Translations under genes and position numbers: made by a program
From: Defluviibacillus sp043739385
Lineage (GTDB): Bacteria; Pseudomonadota; Gammaproteobacteria; Burkholderiales; Burkholderiaceae_C
DNA length: 64,000 nucleotides
Assembly (NCBI GenBank): GCA_043739385.1
Contig: JAYUED010000178.1
Location: forward strand, 1 to 64,000
Reading direction: 5' to 3'
In this document: piece by piece, positions 36,316 to 45,761 of the stretch
Numbering within the stretch: position 1 is the stretch's first letter
Layout of the letters: each line of letters opens with the position of its first letter
Notes under the pieces: model-generated
What the model was told of the DNA's origin: nothing
The model's database searches: none
The model's input: only the letters and a program-made list of their open reading frames with translations

Positions 36316-37389
36316 TCGCAAAGTTGCACCTCTCGTTTTCACTCACACTCAGCGTCGATCGACCCGTGCGCTGGTACGGATCCATTACTCGCCACTTCAG
36401 TGGTTGGCAGCTACGCATCGGATGGCTCCTTTCAGTACAACGGTGCCTCCTTCGGCATCCGTATGAAAAATGGCACTAGCGGTACTCGAAGTGGCAACGA
36501 CGGTGCCTTCGATGACATCAAAGTGCTGGATGCGACACCGCAGCTCGACAAGTCGTTCTCGCCAGTCAACCAAGTGGTAGGGCAGGCATCCACCCTGACC
36601 TTGACAATCACCAACACCACCGACCTGGCGTCGAAGAATGGCTGGTCGTTCACCGACACCTTGCCGGCTGGGCTTGTAATGACCACGCCAGCTGTAACTA
36701 CCACCACATGTCCGGCGGGCATTGTTGTCACCGCGGCGGATGGCGGTAACACGGTTGCCGTTACTGGGGGGAGTCTCACCGCCGGGGCCGGGACGGCGAG
36801 TTGTAATGTGACGGTGGCGGTCACGTCGAACTCAAGCGGCACTTACACCAACAACGCGTCGAATATCACGTCGTCCGTGGGCCTTAACCCGCCTGGCAGC
36901 GCATCGGTGACGTTCGGAAATCCGAGTGCGGACATGAGCACCACGCTCAGCCTGCCTCTGGGTGCGGCAGTGGGGAGCACAGTGAACGGCAGCTTCACCT
37001 GTAGCAATCGCGGACCCAATAGCGCCTCAGCGGCGACTTGCAGCATTACCGGCTTGCCCGCTGCCGCGACCATCAGCTGCACCCCATCGGTACCCACAGC
37101 AACCTCCCTGGTCGCCGGCGGCTCGGTGGTCTGCAACGCGAGTTTCATCATGCCCACCACGGTGACGGCCACGGCAACGGGGGGCAGTGCCACGCCTGAC
37201 CCAGACCTAAGAAACAACAGCGCAGCCGCAATAGTTGGTAGTACTCCAGCCGCGATTGCTGCGGCCGCAGCGGCAGCAGCAATCGCGGCGAACGCGGTGC
37301 CGATGAATGAACCGTGGATGATTGTGTCGCTGATCTTGTTGTTGGCTGGGGTTGTGGGCACCCGGCAGGCTGTACGCAGAAAGCGTTAA
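36316..37389 (+). pseudogene. 5'-truncated DUF11 / IPTL-CTERM-like surface protein gene
   Basis: The frame is open from just after a TAA at 36313-36315 but has no ATG, signal peptide or ribosome-binding site near its beginning; the first usable start is a GTG at 36400. The translation before that GTG (GTDPLLATSVVGSYASDG) continues smoothly into the conserved region, which suggests that a longer 5' part has been lost. Residues about 75-270 form two DUF11-like adhesin domains (TPQLDKSFSP). The end, VPMNEPWMIVSLILLLAGVV followed by RRKR, resembles an IPTL-CTERM sorting tag: motif, membrane helix, basic tail. It starts 15 bases after the pqi operon. It could still be translated from 36400 as a 329-residue protein without export signal. 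Confidence 0.6.
37249..37289. repeat. 14-bp inverted repeat in the Ala-rich linker of the DUF11 gene
   Basis: GCCGCGATTGCTGC (37249-37262) and GCAGCAATCGCGGC (37276-37289) are perfect complements with a 13-base GC-rich loop. They encode a near-palindromic AAIAAAAAAAAIAA peptide just before the C-terminal tag. Confidence 0.75.
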
Positions 37390-37708
37390 GAGTGCCTAGA
37401 GGTAACAAGGGCAATTTTTGCCCTTAAATCTATGAAGCACTTAAGGTTCGTGCTTTTAGATGGCGCGGATTTTTTTAAAACCCAGTGACAAGGCGATCAT
37501 TCCACGATGAGTGCCACCAGCGCGACCATAACTGGACACCAAATGGATTGATGGAGCCGACCAGGGCCTAGAGCGAGCGAAGCTGGAAGCTGCTCTAAGA
37601 AACGAAAAAGCCACCCAAATAAAGGTGGCTTAGTGAGAAAATGGAACTAAAAAATTTCGCCAGAAGTTTCCCGAGTTTTGAAGACTGGTTTTCTTCAAAA
37701 GGAAACTT
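37390..37708. other. Intergenic stretch after the DUF11 gene
   Basis: Holds two small hairpins after the stop codon (AAGGGCAA/TTGCCCTT at 37407-37425 and AAGCAC/GTGCTT at 37435-37455), either of which may end + strand transcription, and the tRNA-Val terminator at 37605-37631. A frame open from 37532 to 37633 reads like a 33-residue C-terminal protein tail (KWIDGADQGLERAKLEAALR) but has no start and matches nothing I know. Confidence 0.5.
37605..37631 (-). terminator. Terminator of the tRNA-Val gene
   Basis: On the minus strand AAGCCACC pairs with GGTGGCTT around an 8-base A/T loop and is followed by a T run (TTTTTCG). It lies 78 bases downstream of the tRNA end. Confidence 0.75.
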
Positions 37709-37785
37709 TGGTAGGCGCGATTGGACTCGAACCAACGACCCCCACCATGTCAAGGTGGTGCTCTAACCAGCTGAGCTACGCGCCT
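37709..37785 (-). tRNA. tRNA-Val (anticodon GAC)
   Basis: Acceptor AGGCGCG / CGCGCCT, D arm with GCTCAGCTGGTTAGAGC, anticodon stem CCACC / GGTGG with loop TTGACAT (anticodon at 37749-37751), T loop TTCGAGT and encoded CCA; 77 bases. Confidence 0.96.
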
Positions 37786-37802
37786 AAGTATCTAAGCCTC
37801 AA

Positions 37803-37832
37803 ATTATAGCATTACTTCTACAGCCAATTCAA
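37803..37832 (-). promoter_or_regulatory. Promoter of the tRNA-Val gene
   Basis: On the minus strand, TTGAAT (-35, 37827-37832) is separated by 18 bases from TATAAT (-10, 37803-37808), which is preceded by TGC to give an extended -10. The expected start site is a few bases before the tRNA 5' end at 37785. Confidence 0.7.
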
Positions 37833-37863
37833 AAGCTGCAACGTGATGCAACAAAAATCAGTA

Positions 37864-40068
37864 TCACCGCCGCCGTGCCCCACGTACACCGGACACCTCT
37901 CCCACCAAACCCAGCACACGGCTCAAGCGTGCTGAATCTGCAACTTCCACGGTGAATGTCATCCACGCCGTGTGCTTGACGGACTGTGTCTGCACCCCTA
38001 TCACGTTCATTTTTTCTTTGGCAAACACTTCTGAGATATCACGCAGCAGGCCCTGACGGTCAGCGGCTTCTACTGCCACATCCACCGGATAAACCTGGGA
38101 GGCTGTTCCGGTTACGCCAGACTTGGGTTGTCCCCATGCCACTTCGATCACACGCTCGCCATTGCGGGCGATAAGCTCACGCAGATTGCTGCAATCTGCA
38201 CGGTGAATACTGACACCCTTGCCTCGTGTGACGAAACCTTCAATACGATCGGGCGGCACCGGTTTGCAGCATTTGGCGAGTTGCGTCAGTAGCGAATCAA
38301 CACCAACAACCAGCACGCCACCTTTGGCATTGCTGTCAGGTGGGCGGGGCTTTTTCAGCAGCAGGTAGTCGTCTTGCGTCAACACCGGCTCTGGTGGACG
38401 CAGTACGTTTTCAATACTGCGCAGTGACAACTCGTCTTTGCCCACCACCTCGAATAATGCATCTGCTGACTTAAAGCCCAGTTGATCGGCTAAATCCTCC
38501 AGCCGAAGCGCAGTTTTACCTTCGCGTTGCAGCAGTTTTTCAACCGCTTCGCGGCCTCGGGCTATCGTCTCATGGGCAATTTGGGCATTGAACCAAGCCC
38601 GCACTTTGGCTTTGGCGCGGTGGCTGGCCATGTAGCCCAGCTCGGGGTTCAGCCAGTCCCGTGATGGCCCTACGTGGGTCCCGCTGTCTTTCACAGCCAT
38701 GATCTCTACGCTCTGGCCGTTTTTAAGGGGCGTGTTGAGCGGCACCAATACGCCGTCCACCCTCGCTCCCCGACAGCGGTGGCCCAGGCTGGTGTGGACG
38801 GTGTAGGCAAAATCTACAGCCGTGGCCCCTTGCGGCAGCTCAATGACCGCCGCCTCAGGCGTCAGCACATAGATACGGTCTTCAAACAGACCTTGGAGGC
38901 CTTGGGCTTGGGTGGTTTCGGTGAGATCGCGCTCCCAGGCCAGCAACTGGCGCAGCACGGCAATTTTGTTATCGTAATCACCAGTGGCCGACACACCCGC
39001 GTAGCCTTTTGTGCCTGCCTCTTTGTAAGCCCAGTGCGCAGCCACGCCGTGCTCGGCATGGTCGTGCATGGCTTGGGTACGAATTTGAACCTCTAAGGCT
39101 CGGCCCTCAGCATCACGAACCACGGTATGCAGGGACTGGTAGCCGTTGGACTTAGGTTTAGCAATGTAATCGTCAAACTCATGCTCAACTGGCACAAACA
39201 CTGAGTGAACGTAGGCCAGAACGTTATAACAATCGACCGATTCGGGCACTACTACACGCAACGCCTGCACATCAAACACTTCTTCAAACGCCAGCGACTT
39301 TTGCCGCATTTTTTTGACAATACTGAAAATATGTTTAGGCCGTCCTTGCACCGTAGCCCGGATGCCTAATGCGGCCAACGCCGCTTCCAGTCCAGAGCGT
39401 AGACTTTCCACAGCAGCCTCACGCTCACCACGCTTGGCATCGAGCTTGCGTGCCACATCGCGGTAGGTTTGAGGCTCCAAGAAGCGGAACGACAGGTCTT
39501 CCATCTCCCACTTAATTTGCCAAATACCTAAACGATTGGCCAGCGCAGCGAACACCTCGAGCGATTCTTTTGCCAAACTGGGTGGCACTGGTAGCTTGGT
39601 CGCAGCGAAGTGACGCAATGTTTGCAGCCGCGATGCCAAATGCAGCAAGATGACGCGCAAATCCTTGGAAAACGCCAGCAGCATCTTGCGCACGCTCTCA
39701 GTCTGCGAGGCTGTGGAGTCCGAACCCAATGCTGAAGAGGCGCCTGCTTGATGGGCCTGCTGCTGCACGCGGACCAGTTGCGTGGTGGCAAGGGCCAAAT
39801 CGGTCAAGCTATCGCCAAAAGCTTTAGAAATGACATCGCGCGGCCGGTTCAGATGCTCGCAGGCATAAACCAAATAGGCGGCAGCCTGCAAAGTAGGTGC
39901 GCCGCCTATGGCCGCCACGATAGCCGCTACAGCATCGGCGTGCGACAGCACGTTCTCACCCGTGTCCAAAAGCTCACCCGCCAGCAGCGGCGCGGCAAAG
40001 CTGCGGGCGTGGTGCAGCGTATGCAAGCCTTCGCGAGCAATGTCTGGCGTGGCAGCGACGTCAGTCAT
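37864..40068 (-). CDS. relA: RelA-type (p)ppGpp synthetase
   Basis: Ribosome-associated GTP pyrophosphokinase of the stringent response. The synthetase domain is intact (DVQALRVVV, KPKSNGYQSLH, LEVQIRTQAMHDHAEHG), followed by TGS (YVLTPEAAVIELPQGATAVDFAY) and a C-terminal ACT domain. The N-terminal hydrolase-like domain has lost the HD motif: the place of LLHDxxED reads AAYLVYACEHLNRP, so hydrolysis is not expected. This makes it RelA rather than bifunctional SpoT. Length 734 aa is normal. Confidence 0.93.
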   Translation of the reverse strand: MTDVAATPDIAREGLHTLHHARSFAAPLLAGELLDTGENVLSHADAVAAIVAAIGGAPTLQAAAYLVYACEHLNRPRDVISKAFGDSLTDLALATTQLVRVQQQAHQAGASSALGSDSTASQTESVRKMLLAFSKDLRVILLHLASRLQTLRHFAATKLPVPPSLAKESLEVFAALANRLGIWQIKWEMEDLSFRFLEPQTYRDVARKLDAKRGEREAAVESLRSGLEAALAALGIRATVQGRPKHIFSIVKKMRQKSLAFEEVFDVQALRVVVPESVDCYNVLAYVHSVFVPVEHEFDDYIAKPKSNGYQSLHTVVRDAEGRALEVQIRTQAMHDHAEHGVAAHWAYKEAGTKGYAGVSATGDYDNKIAVLRQLLAWERDLTETTQAQGLQGLFEDRIYVLTPEAAVIELPQGATAVDFAYTVHTSLGHRCRGARVDGVLVPLNTPLKNGQSVEIMAVKDSGTHVGPSRDWLNPELGYMASHRAKAKVRAWFNAQIAHETIARGREAVEKLLQREGKTALRLEDLADQLGFKSADALFEVVGKDELSLRSIENVLRPPEPVLTQDDYLLLKKPRPPDSNAKGGVLVVGVDSLLTQLAKCCKPVPPDRIEGFVTRGKGVSIHRADCSNLRELIARNGERVIEVAWGQPKSGVTGTASQVYPVDVAVEAADRQGLLRDISEVFAKEKMNVIGVQTQSVKHTAWMTFTVEVADSARLSRVLGLVGEVSGVRGARRR

Positions 40069-40108
40069 CGGTCAATCGTTGTTCATTCATCCGTATTAGT
40101 CAAGCAGA

Positions 40109-41062
40109 TCAAGCCAACAACCACTGCGACACCGCGCTGGTTTGGTCGGTGGCGATCAGCGTCGGTGCATGGCCAACACCCTCGAATTCCACCAAGGTTG
40201 CTTTGGGCCCACGTTGCGTCATCGCTAACGCCGTGGCGGGCGAAAGCAAATCAGACACTTTGCCCCTTGTCAGCAATACCTGCGCGGTAATTTGGTCGTA
40301 CAGTTGCCACAGCATTGCCTCGCCAGCTTGGGCTGATTCTTCGGTGAGGGACTTGAATGGCAGGGCGATGGCCGGGTCGTAATGCAGCGTTACGGTGTGG
40401 TCGGCATCCCTGGCAATGGATTTCACCATATGGCGACTGAGTTCCAGCCACTGTGTCGGGGTATGGGGCCCAAAGCTGCTGGAGATGGCCCACATTGCGT
40501 CCGCTGCATCCTGCACTGTGGCAAAGCGCCCGGTGTTGCCCAAATAAGTGCCTATGCGCTGCAACGCTTGCCACTGGATCACTGGCCCCACATCATTAAG
40601 CACCAATCGACGCACTGGCACGGGCAATGGCAAACCGGGTTGCCCTGCAATCACAATACCAATCAAACCGCCCATACTGGTACCTACCCAGTCCAGTGTG
40701 GCGATGGGCGCTTGGCTGTGCAGCTGGGCAATCAAAGTCAGCATGTCAGCGGCATAACTGGGCACTTGGTAGCCGGACGGGTCGGGCAGCCAATCGCTTT
40801 TACCGCGCCCCACTACATCAGGGCAGATCACTCGCACATCACCACCGGACGTGCCACCTGCAGCATCACACAGCACTTGAGCAAGCACATCGAAGTCCCG
40901 ACCTTGGCGCGACAGGCCATGAACGCAAACAATGACATGCGCGCTGTCCGCCTTGCCCCATTGCCAGTAGGCCATTTTGTGTGTGGCGGATGAGACCTCA
41001 CTGGGAACCTGCCCTGGAAGGGGGTCAGCACAAGCAACAAAGTGGAGCGTAGGTTCAGACAT
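40109..41062 (-). CDS. Alpha/beta-fold hydrolase
   Basis: Predicted serine hydrolase, substrate unknown. HGLSRQGRDFD forms the oxyanion region, the nucleophile elbow is GTSMGG, an acid follows in LTRGKVSDLLSP, and the catalytic His is in GVGHAPTL. The ATG at 41062 gives 317 aa; the longer frame to 41107 starts in a repeat-like ATTGAAATTGAA tract. It lies 40 bp downstream from nothing on its strand except SIMPL (gap 62 bp), and precedes relA by 40 bp. Confidence 0.85.
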   Translation of the reverse strand: MSEPTLHFVACADPLPGQVPSEVSSATHKMAYWQWGKADSAHVIVCVHGLSRQGRDFDVLAQVLCDAAGGTSGGDVRVICPDVVGRGKSDWLPDPSGYQVPSYAADMLTLIAQLHSQAPIATLDWVGTSMGGLIGIVIAGQPGLPLPVPVRRLVLNDVGPVIQWQALQRIGTYLGNTGRFATVQDAADAMWAISSSFGPHTPTQWLELSRHMVKSIARDADHTVTLHYDPAIALPFKSLTEESAQAGEAMLWQLYDQITAQVLLTRGKVSDLLSPATALAMTQRGPKATLVEFEGVGHAPTLIATDQTSAVSQWLLA

Positions 41063-41124
41063 AGTGAATGCAAGCGATTGAAATTGAAACCAAAGGTCAA
41101 ATACCAAAGCATTCTAGGCTGGCC

Positions 41125-41835
41125 TCACTTCAGCTGAACTGTTCCGCTTACCGTCACAACCACCGATGCCTTGCCCGCTTCCACTGGCACGGCATCGTCC
41201 GCAGCCATGGATTTCGCCGCCATCGCCATCATGCGTGGACGGGGTGTGAAACCTTGATCGTTGGCGTTCACAGACACCTCGCGCAGCGTGTAACCACTGA
41301 AGCCAAAGCTCTTGGCGATCTCATTCGCCTTGATTTTGAACCGCTCAATAGCGGTGGCTTGCACATCAGCCTCAGCCTTTTGGCGCTGCTCGCGACTAAG
41401 CGAGAAACTGACGCTGCCCATCGTCAACGTTTGTATCTTGCCCGCTGTGCTGCTGATACGCGCAAAGTCTTTTCCCTCCAACACCAACTCCGCCGTACCC
41501 ACCCAGCCGTTCAACTTGCCCTCCTTGCCATAGCGCGGATAAAGGCTGAAGTTCCCCGTGCGCACGTCCATCTGGCCGGGCAAGGCGGATTTTTTTGCCT
41601 CCATCAAGGCCGTGTCCAGGGCCGTTTTGAGCTGAGTTTGTACGGTACCGGCATCCGCACCGTCTTTGCTGGTGTTTAGGCTGATGCTGAGGGTGTCTTG
41701 TTGTACCTCAACAGCAGCACTGGAGGACAACTGCACCCCATTTAATTGCGGTGGATTATTTTGGGCGAATACGCCGCTTGCGCTTGCCAACAGGGCAATA
41801 GCAGCTATGGTTTTTGTTGTTTTTGTAGATTTCAT
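41125..41835 (-). CDS. SIMPL-domain (DUF541) secreted protein
   Basis: Periplasmic or exported protein of the SIMPL family (28-38 kDa outer-membrane/periplasmic proteins, including oxidative-stress protein YggE). The signal peptide ends at VFA before QNNPP. The single SIMPL domain covers about residues 30-235 and shows the typical start NGVQLSSSAAVEVQQDTLSI and the end VVVTVSGTVQL. It is transcribed after the DUF1501 gene with a 61-bp gap. Confidence 0.85.
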   Translation of the reverse strand: MKSTKTTKTIAAIALLASASGVFAQNNPPQLNGVQLSSSAAVEVQQDTLSISLNTSKDGADAGTVQTQLKTALDTALMEAKKSALPGQMDVRTGNFSLYPRYGKEGKLNGWVGTAELVLEGKDFARISSTAGKIQTLTMGSVSFSLSREQRQKAEADVQATAIERFKIKANEIAKSFGFSGYTLREVSVNANDQGFTPRPRMMAMAAKSMAADDAVPVEAGKASVVVTVSGTVQLK

Positions 41836-41896
41836 GGGCTATAAATTGTTTACTAATAGATTTAAAAATTAACTGTGCAGTGCCTTTTGTCGCGGT

Positions 41897-43120
41897 TCAG
41901 GCTCTCAGAAATTTGACCGTCTCAAACTGTCCGCGAACTACCAGTTCAGGCTTCACGCCCCACCAGTCTTGCGCGACAGTGGCGTAAAGCTGGCGAAAAT
42001 CAGTGGTGTAGTACAGGTTTTGCGCACTGTCCAGCCGGTTGAAATCAGGCTCCTGGCCGTACAAGCCTCCACGCACCGCTCCTCCGGCTACAAAATGCGG
42101 TGCGCTGGTACCGTGGTCTGTGCCGTTTGAGTTATTTTGCCGCGCCCTACGACCAAACTCACTGAAAGTCATCACCACAGTGCGATCCCAGGCATTCAAC
42201 TCGGTCAGCGAGCCTTTTAGAGCGGCTATGCCTTCGCCTAGCTGGCGCATCAGGTTGGCGTGGGTACCCAGCTGGTTTTGGTGGGTGTCAAAACTGCCCA
42301 GGCTGAGCGTAATGACGGGCACACCGCCCTGCCCTGTGCCTACGCTGGCTCGCTGGCTCGCGACGACTTGTGCGGCGGCGCGAATGCTGTTGCCAAAAGC
42401 ACCTTGCGGAAATGGCGTCACAAAATTAAATTTCTCACCACGCAAACCTGCTGCGGCTTGGCTGATATTGTTTTCAACTTGGAGCATATGGCGCAACGCA
42501 GCGTTGCCCGTGGTGGGCATGGCGCTGGCGAAACGGGCCTGGTTAACGAAGGCTTCTGGGTTGTTTAGCGACACGGCGCGTGCACCGGCCAGTGGGCCGA
42601 AATCGTTCATACCAATCAGCACGCCCTCGGCTGTGAACGGGGTTGTCCCGTATCCAGCCTTCATCGCCCGGGCAACCCAGCCGTCGTCCAAGGTTTCATT
42701 CGATTTAGAAGCACTTTCCCAAATCTCGATAGACCGGAAATGCGACAGATTTGGCTGCGGATAGCCCACGCCTTGCATCACAGCAAGCTCGTTCTTCTCC
42801 CACAACGGCACCAACGCTTTTAGCTCGGGGTGCAAGCCGACGCGGCTGTCGATTTTGAGTACATCTTCAGACTTGATGGCGAGACTGGTGCGCATCGCCG
42901 CGTACTGCGGATTGGCATACGGCACGACTGTGTTCAGGCCGTCATTGCCACCTTTAAGCTCGATAAGCACCAGGATACGGTCAGCGGCGCTGGCAGCGCG
43001 TTGGGTGACGCTTTGGGCCCAGCCCGGTGCGTGGGCGCACAGCAGCGCAACGCCAGTGGCCGCCCCCAGGAAACGGGCTGAGTGGGTTAACAACTGTCTG
43101 CGGTTCAGGTAAGCATTCAT
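41897..43120 (-). CDS. DUF1501 domain-containing exported protein
   Basis: Protein of the sulfatase-like DUF1501 family, function not established. The N-terminus NRRQLLTHSARFLGAATGVAL resembles an export signal with an RR pair, cleaved near GWAQS. Core motifs are IELKGGNDGLNTVVPY, HPELKALVPLWEKNELAVMQGVGYP, SHFRSIEIWESAS and MTFSEFGRRARQNNSNGTDHG, the last like a metal site. It lies 69 bp downstream of the DUF1800 gene, its usual partner. Confidence 0.88.
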   Translation of the reverse strand: MNAYLNRRQLLTHSARFLGAATGVALLCAHAPGWAQSVTQRAASAADRILVLIELKGGNDGLNTVVPYANPQYAAMRTSLAIKSEDVLKIDSRVGLHPELKALVPLWEKNELAVMQGVGYPQPNLSHFRSIEIWESASKSNETLDDGWVARAMKAGYGTTPFTAEGVLIGMNDFGPLAGARAVSLNNPEAFVNQARFASAMPTTGNAALRHMLQVENNISQAAAGLRGEKFNFVTPFPQGAFGNSIRAAAQVVASQRASVGTGQGGVPVITLSLGSFDTHQNQLGTHANLMRQLGEGIAALKGSLTELNAWDRTVVMTFSEFGRRARQNNSNGTDHGTSAPHFVAGGAVRGGLYGQEPDFNRLDSAQNLYYTTDFRQLYATVAQDWWGVKPELVVRGQFETVKFLRA

Positions 43121-43189
43121 GTTTTTTCCTTGAGCCTTGGAGTATGTTTAAGGAATCTGTTTTACGAATATGTTGAAGCGTTGTTGCGT

Positions 43190-44788
43190 TTACTTGAGCT
43201 GATAAGCCGGGTCTAAAGTCAGCGTGCGCAAATAAGCCACTCCCACCGTACCAGCCGCTATCGAATGTGTAGCATGTACAGCAAGTAAGGTGTGCTCCAG
43301 CTGTGCTTTCAACTCATCGGACGGTTCGCGATCGGCATGGCCACCGTAGGTCTCTAGCCAGCGTTCTGGGTCAAAAGTAATACGCGCCATGGCTTCGGCT
43401 ACGCGCAGCACGCCATCACGGCCTAACAGGTTCAGCATTTGCTGGTTGCCACCTCGGCCCTGGGTACCTCCGGCAAACTCGGCTTTCATGGCTTGCTTTG
43501 GTGAGTTCGTAGCGGCCATGCTTGCGCTCTGGGGTGCTTCCATCGTCATCCCGGATGCGGGCATAGCCAACGGCGCGGTTTTGGACTCGTCTTTCAACTC
43601 CACGGCACGAAACAGCTGCTCTGTGAAGCGCTTGCGCTCCAGCAAACTGGTCGCGTTAATCCAATCGGTGTAGCCAGGCCAGCCTTTCACGTTGGGCGGC
43701 ACCAACAAGTTTTGGCCAAGTTGGGCGGATTTGAGGGCCAGCGGCGTTACATCGGTTGCAGTGAAGCCAAACTGCCGCACCGTACCCACGATTAAATCCA
43801 CCGGGGACTTGATGAGGCTACCCCGGTTGTCTTCCGCCCAAAAAGTGTCGCAAAGCAGCAGCGACCGTAAAGCAGCACTGATGTCATATCCGCTGCGACG
43901 AAAATCATCGCTTGCACGCACCCAATCAGCATGCTCCACGACGGATTCAGTAGCAGAAGACAGAGTGGGGGAAACAAACTCTCGCCACAGTTTGCCAACA
44001 ACAAAACGGGAGGCCGCCGGTTGGGTCAGCATCACGTCCAGCGCTTGGTCGCCGTCCAGATTACCTGTAACACCCAGCAGGGTCTTACTGCCGTTGTCGT
44101 GAAATACTGGACGGAATTTAAAACTGAAGTCATCGCGCTCCACACTCCAGCCAGTGAAGGCGCGAGCAGCTTCCTTGATATCTTGCTCGGTGTAGCCTCC
44201 TAGGCCCGCCGCGGTTTGGCTGGACTCACCCAGTACAAAAAGCTCCATAACCTCACGGGCGAAATTCTCATTTGGAGCCTCTTTGCGGCTATTGGCGCCA
44301 TCCAGATAAATCAACATTGCGGGGTTTTTGGCCACGGCGTGCAATAGCGCACTGAAGTTCCCCAGCGCGTTGGCGCGCAGCACCTGCTGCTGCTGCCACA
44401 TAGCTTGAGAGCGGATCACTTTTTGTTGGGACGTTGCGAAGTGGTTGTGCCAAAACAGCACCATCCGCTCGGCCAGCGGCGTGCGGGTCTCCACCATCTC
44501 GCGCAGCCACCAGGATTTAAGCTCCAAGCCTTCACGCAACTGTTGCTGGCGTGCGGCTTGCTGCTCTTCGCGGGATTTGAGGTAGGCCTGCGGTATAGGT
44601 GGAGGCGCGTTGACGAACTGCGGCAGGGGGTTCAGCGTACGTGCAGATTTGGCCTCAGCCAGCAGCGTGTTTACGGCAAAATCTGCGGACTTCCCCACCC
44701 AGCGGTCTACCTCAGCTTGAGTGGGTGCAAAACCAGTACGCACCAGCAGATGCCGTGCGTCGGAGCGAGTCAATGCCGTATTTTTCAT
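43190..44788 (-). CDS. DUF1800 domain-containing protein
   Basis: Family of unknown function regularly encoded beside DUF1501. The 532-residue product has ARHLLVRTGFAPTQAEVDRWVG, WWLREMVETRTPLAERMVLFWHNHF, the NENFAREVMELFVLGE signature and LLVPPNVKGWPGYTDWI. The region 400-455 is Met/Ala/Gln-rich and looks like a flexible insert. No clear signal peptide is seen. It is divergent from a two-component system, with a 241-bp shared upstream region. Confidence 0.87.
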   Translation of the reverse strand: MKNTALTRSDARHLLVRTGFAPTQAEVDRWVGKSADFAVNTLLAEAKSARTLNPLPQFVNAPPPIPQAYLKSREEQQAARQQQLREGLELKSWWLREMVETRTPLAERMVLFWHNHFATSQQKVIRSQAMWQQQQVLRANALGNFSALLHAVAKNPAMLIYLDGANSRKEAPNENFAREVMELFVLGESSQTAAGLGGYTEQDIKEAARAFTGWSVERDDFSFKFRPVFHDNGSKTLLGVTGNLDGDQALDVMLTQPAASRFVVGKLWREFVSPTLSSATESVVEHADWVRASDDFRRSGYDISAALRSLLLCDTFWAEDNRGSLIKSPVDLIVGTVRQFGFTATDVTPLALKSAQLGQNLLVPPNVKGWPGYTDWINATSLLERKRFTEQLFRAVELKDESKTAPLAMPASGMTMEAPQSASMAATNSPKQAMKAEFAGGTQGRGGNQQMLNLLGRDGVLRVAEAMARITFDPERWLETYGGHADREPSDELKAQLEHTLLAVHATHSIAAGTVGVAYLRTLTLDPAYQLK

Positions 44789-45029
44789 TGTTGTTGTCCA
44801 GAGCGTTTGGATTTAACGGTTCATTGTGAGAACGTGACGACTGCAGCACATGTAAATTCAATGTAAAACTATGAATTCAACTGAACTTAAACTTGTACTT
44901 GATATTTCAATTGAAACATTTGTAACGCTCACAACATTAGTCGGTGGAGTCGCAGACAATAGCGTCTCTTAGCAGGTTCTTTATGTCGATGACAAAAGCT
45001 CATTTTTAGCGTTAAAAGATGCATAACAA

Positions 45030-45761
45030 ATGTTAAACACCGCCATCCACCGCGACAAAATCATGATCGTCGATGATGATCCTCGTTTGCGCGAACTGTT
45101 GCAGAGCTACCTAAATCAGCAAGGTTTTGACGTGGTCGGGGCAAACTGTGGCGCCGATTTGTCTCGCCTGTGGCCCACCGAGGCGCCCGACCTGCTGGTA
45201 CTTGATGTGATGATGCCAGGTGAAAGCGGGCTAGAGATTTGCCGCCGTTTGCGCTCTAGTATGGTCACCACGCCCATCATCATGCTGACCGCCAAAAGCG
45301 AAGAACTTGACCGCATTGAGGGCCTGGAAGTGGGGGCAGATGACTATTTGGCTAAACCATTCAATCCTCGGGAGTTGCTGGCCCGCATCAATGCTGTGTT
45401 GCGACGCCGTCCCAGCCTGGAAGCGCCTGGGGCTCCAGCCAACAACCGTGAACTGGTGATATTCGGCTCATTCAGCTTTGATTTAGCCGCGCGCAAGCTA
45501 CAACGCAATGGTGAAGAGTTACCCCTGACAACAGGTGAATACGCCATGCTCAAAACACTGGTTAGACACCCGCGCCAAACGCTAACCCGTGAAAAACTCG
45601 CCCTACTGACCCGTGGCCGCGACATCAAACCCACCGACCGTAGCTTGGATGTGCAGATTTCACGCCTTCGTCGGTTGATAGAAGAAGACGCTACCTCCCC
45701 GCGCTACCTACAAACGGTGTGGGGTACAGGCTATGTCTTTGTACCCGATGGAAACGTCTAA
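45030..45761 (+). CDS. OmpR-family response regulator
   Basis: DNA-binding response regulator. The receiver domain (about 10-125) has the acidic pocket IVDDD, phospho-acceptor Asp59 (VLDVMMPGESG) and the conserved Lys in LTAKSEE. The winged-helix domain (about 145-240) shows LPLTTGEYAMLKTLVRHPRQTLTREKL, typical of OmpR itself. Its 3' end overlaps the kinase gene by 29 bp. The target genes are unknown; the divergent DUF1800-DUF1501 pair is the nearest candidate. Confidence 0.93.
   Translation: MLNTAIHRDKIMIVDDDPRLRELLQSYLNQQGFDVVGANCGADLSRLWPTEAPDLLVLDVMMPGESGLEICRRLRSSMVTTPIIMLTAKSEELDRIEGLEVGADDYLAKPFNPRELLARINAVLRRRPSLEAPGAPANNRELVIFGSFSFDLAARKLQRNGEELPLTTGEYAMLKTLVRHPRQTLTREKLALLTRGRDIKPTDRSLDVQISRLRRLIEEDATSPRYLQTVWGTGYVFVPDGNV

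Noticed and set aside
37532..37633. Open frame resembling a protein C-terminus
   Set aside because: No start codon, 33 codons only, and no family recognised; noted in the intergenic entry but not called as a gene remnant.
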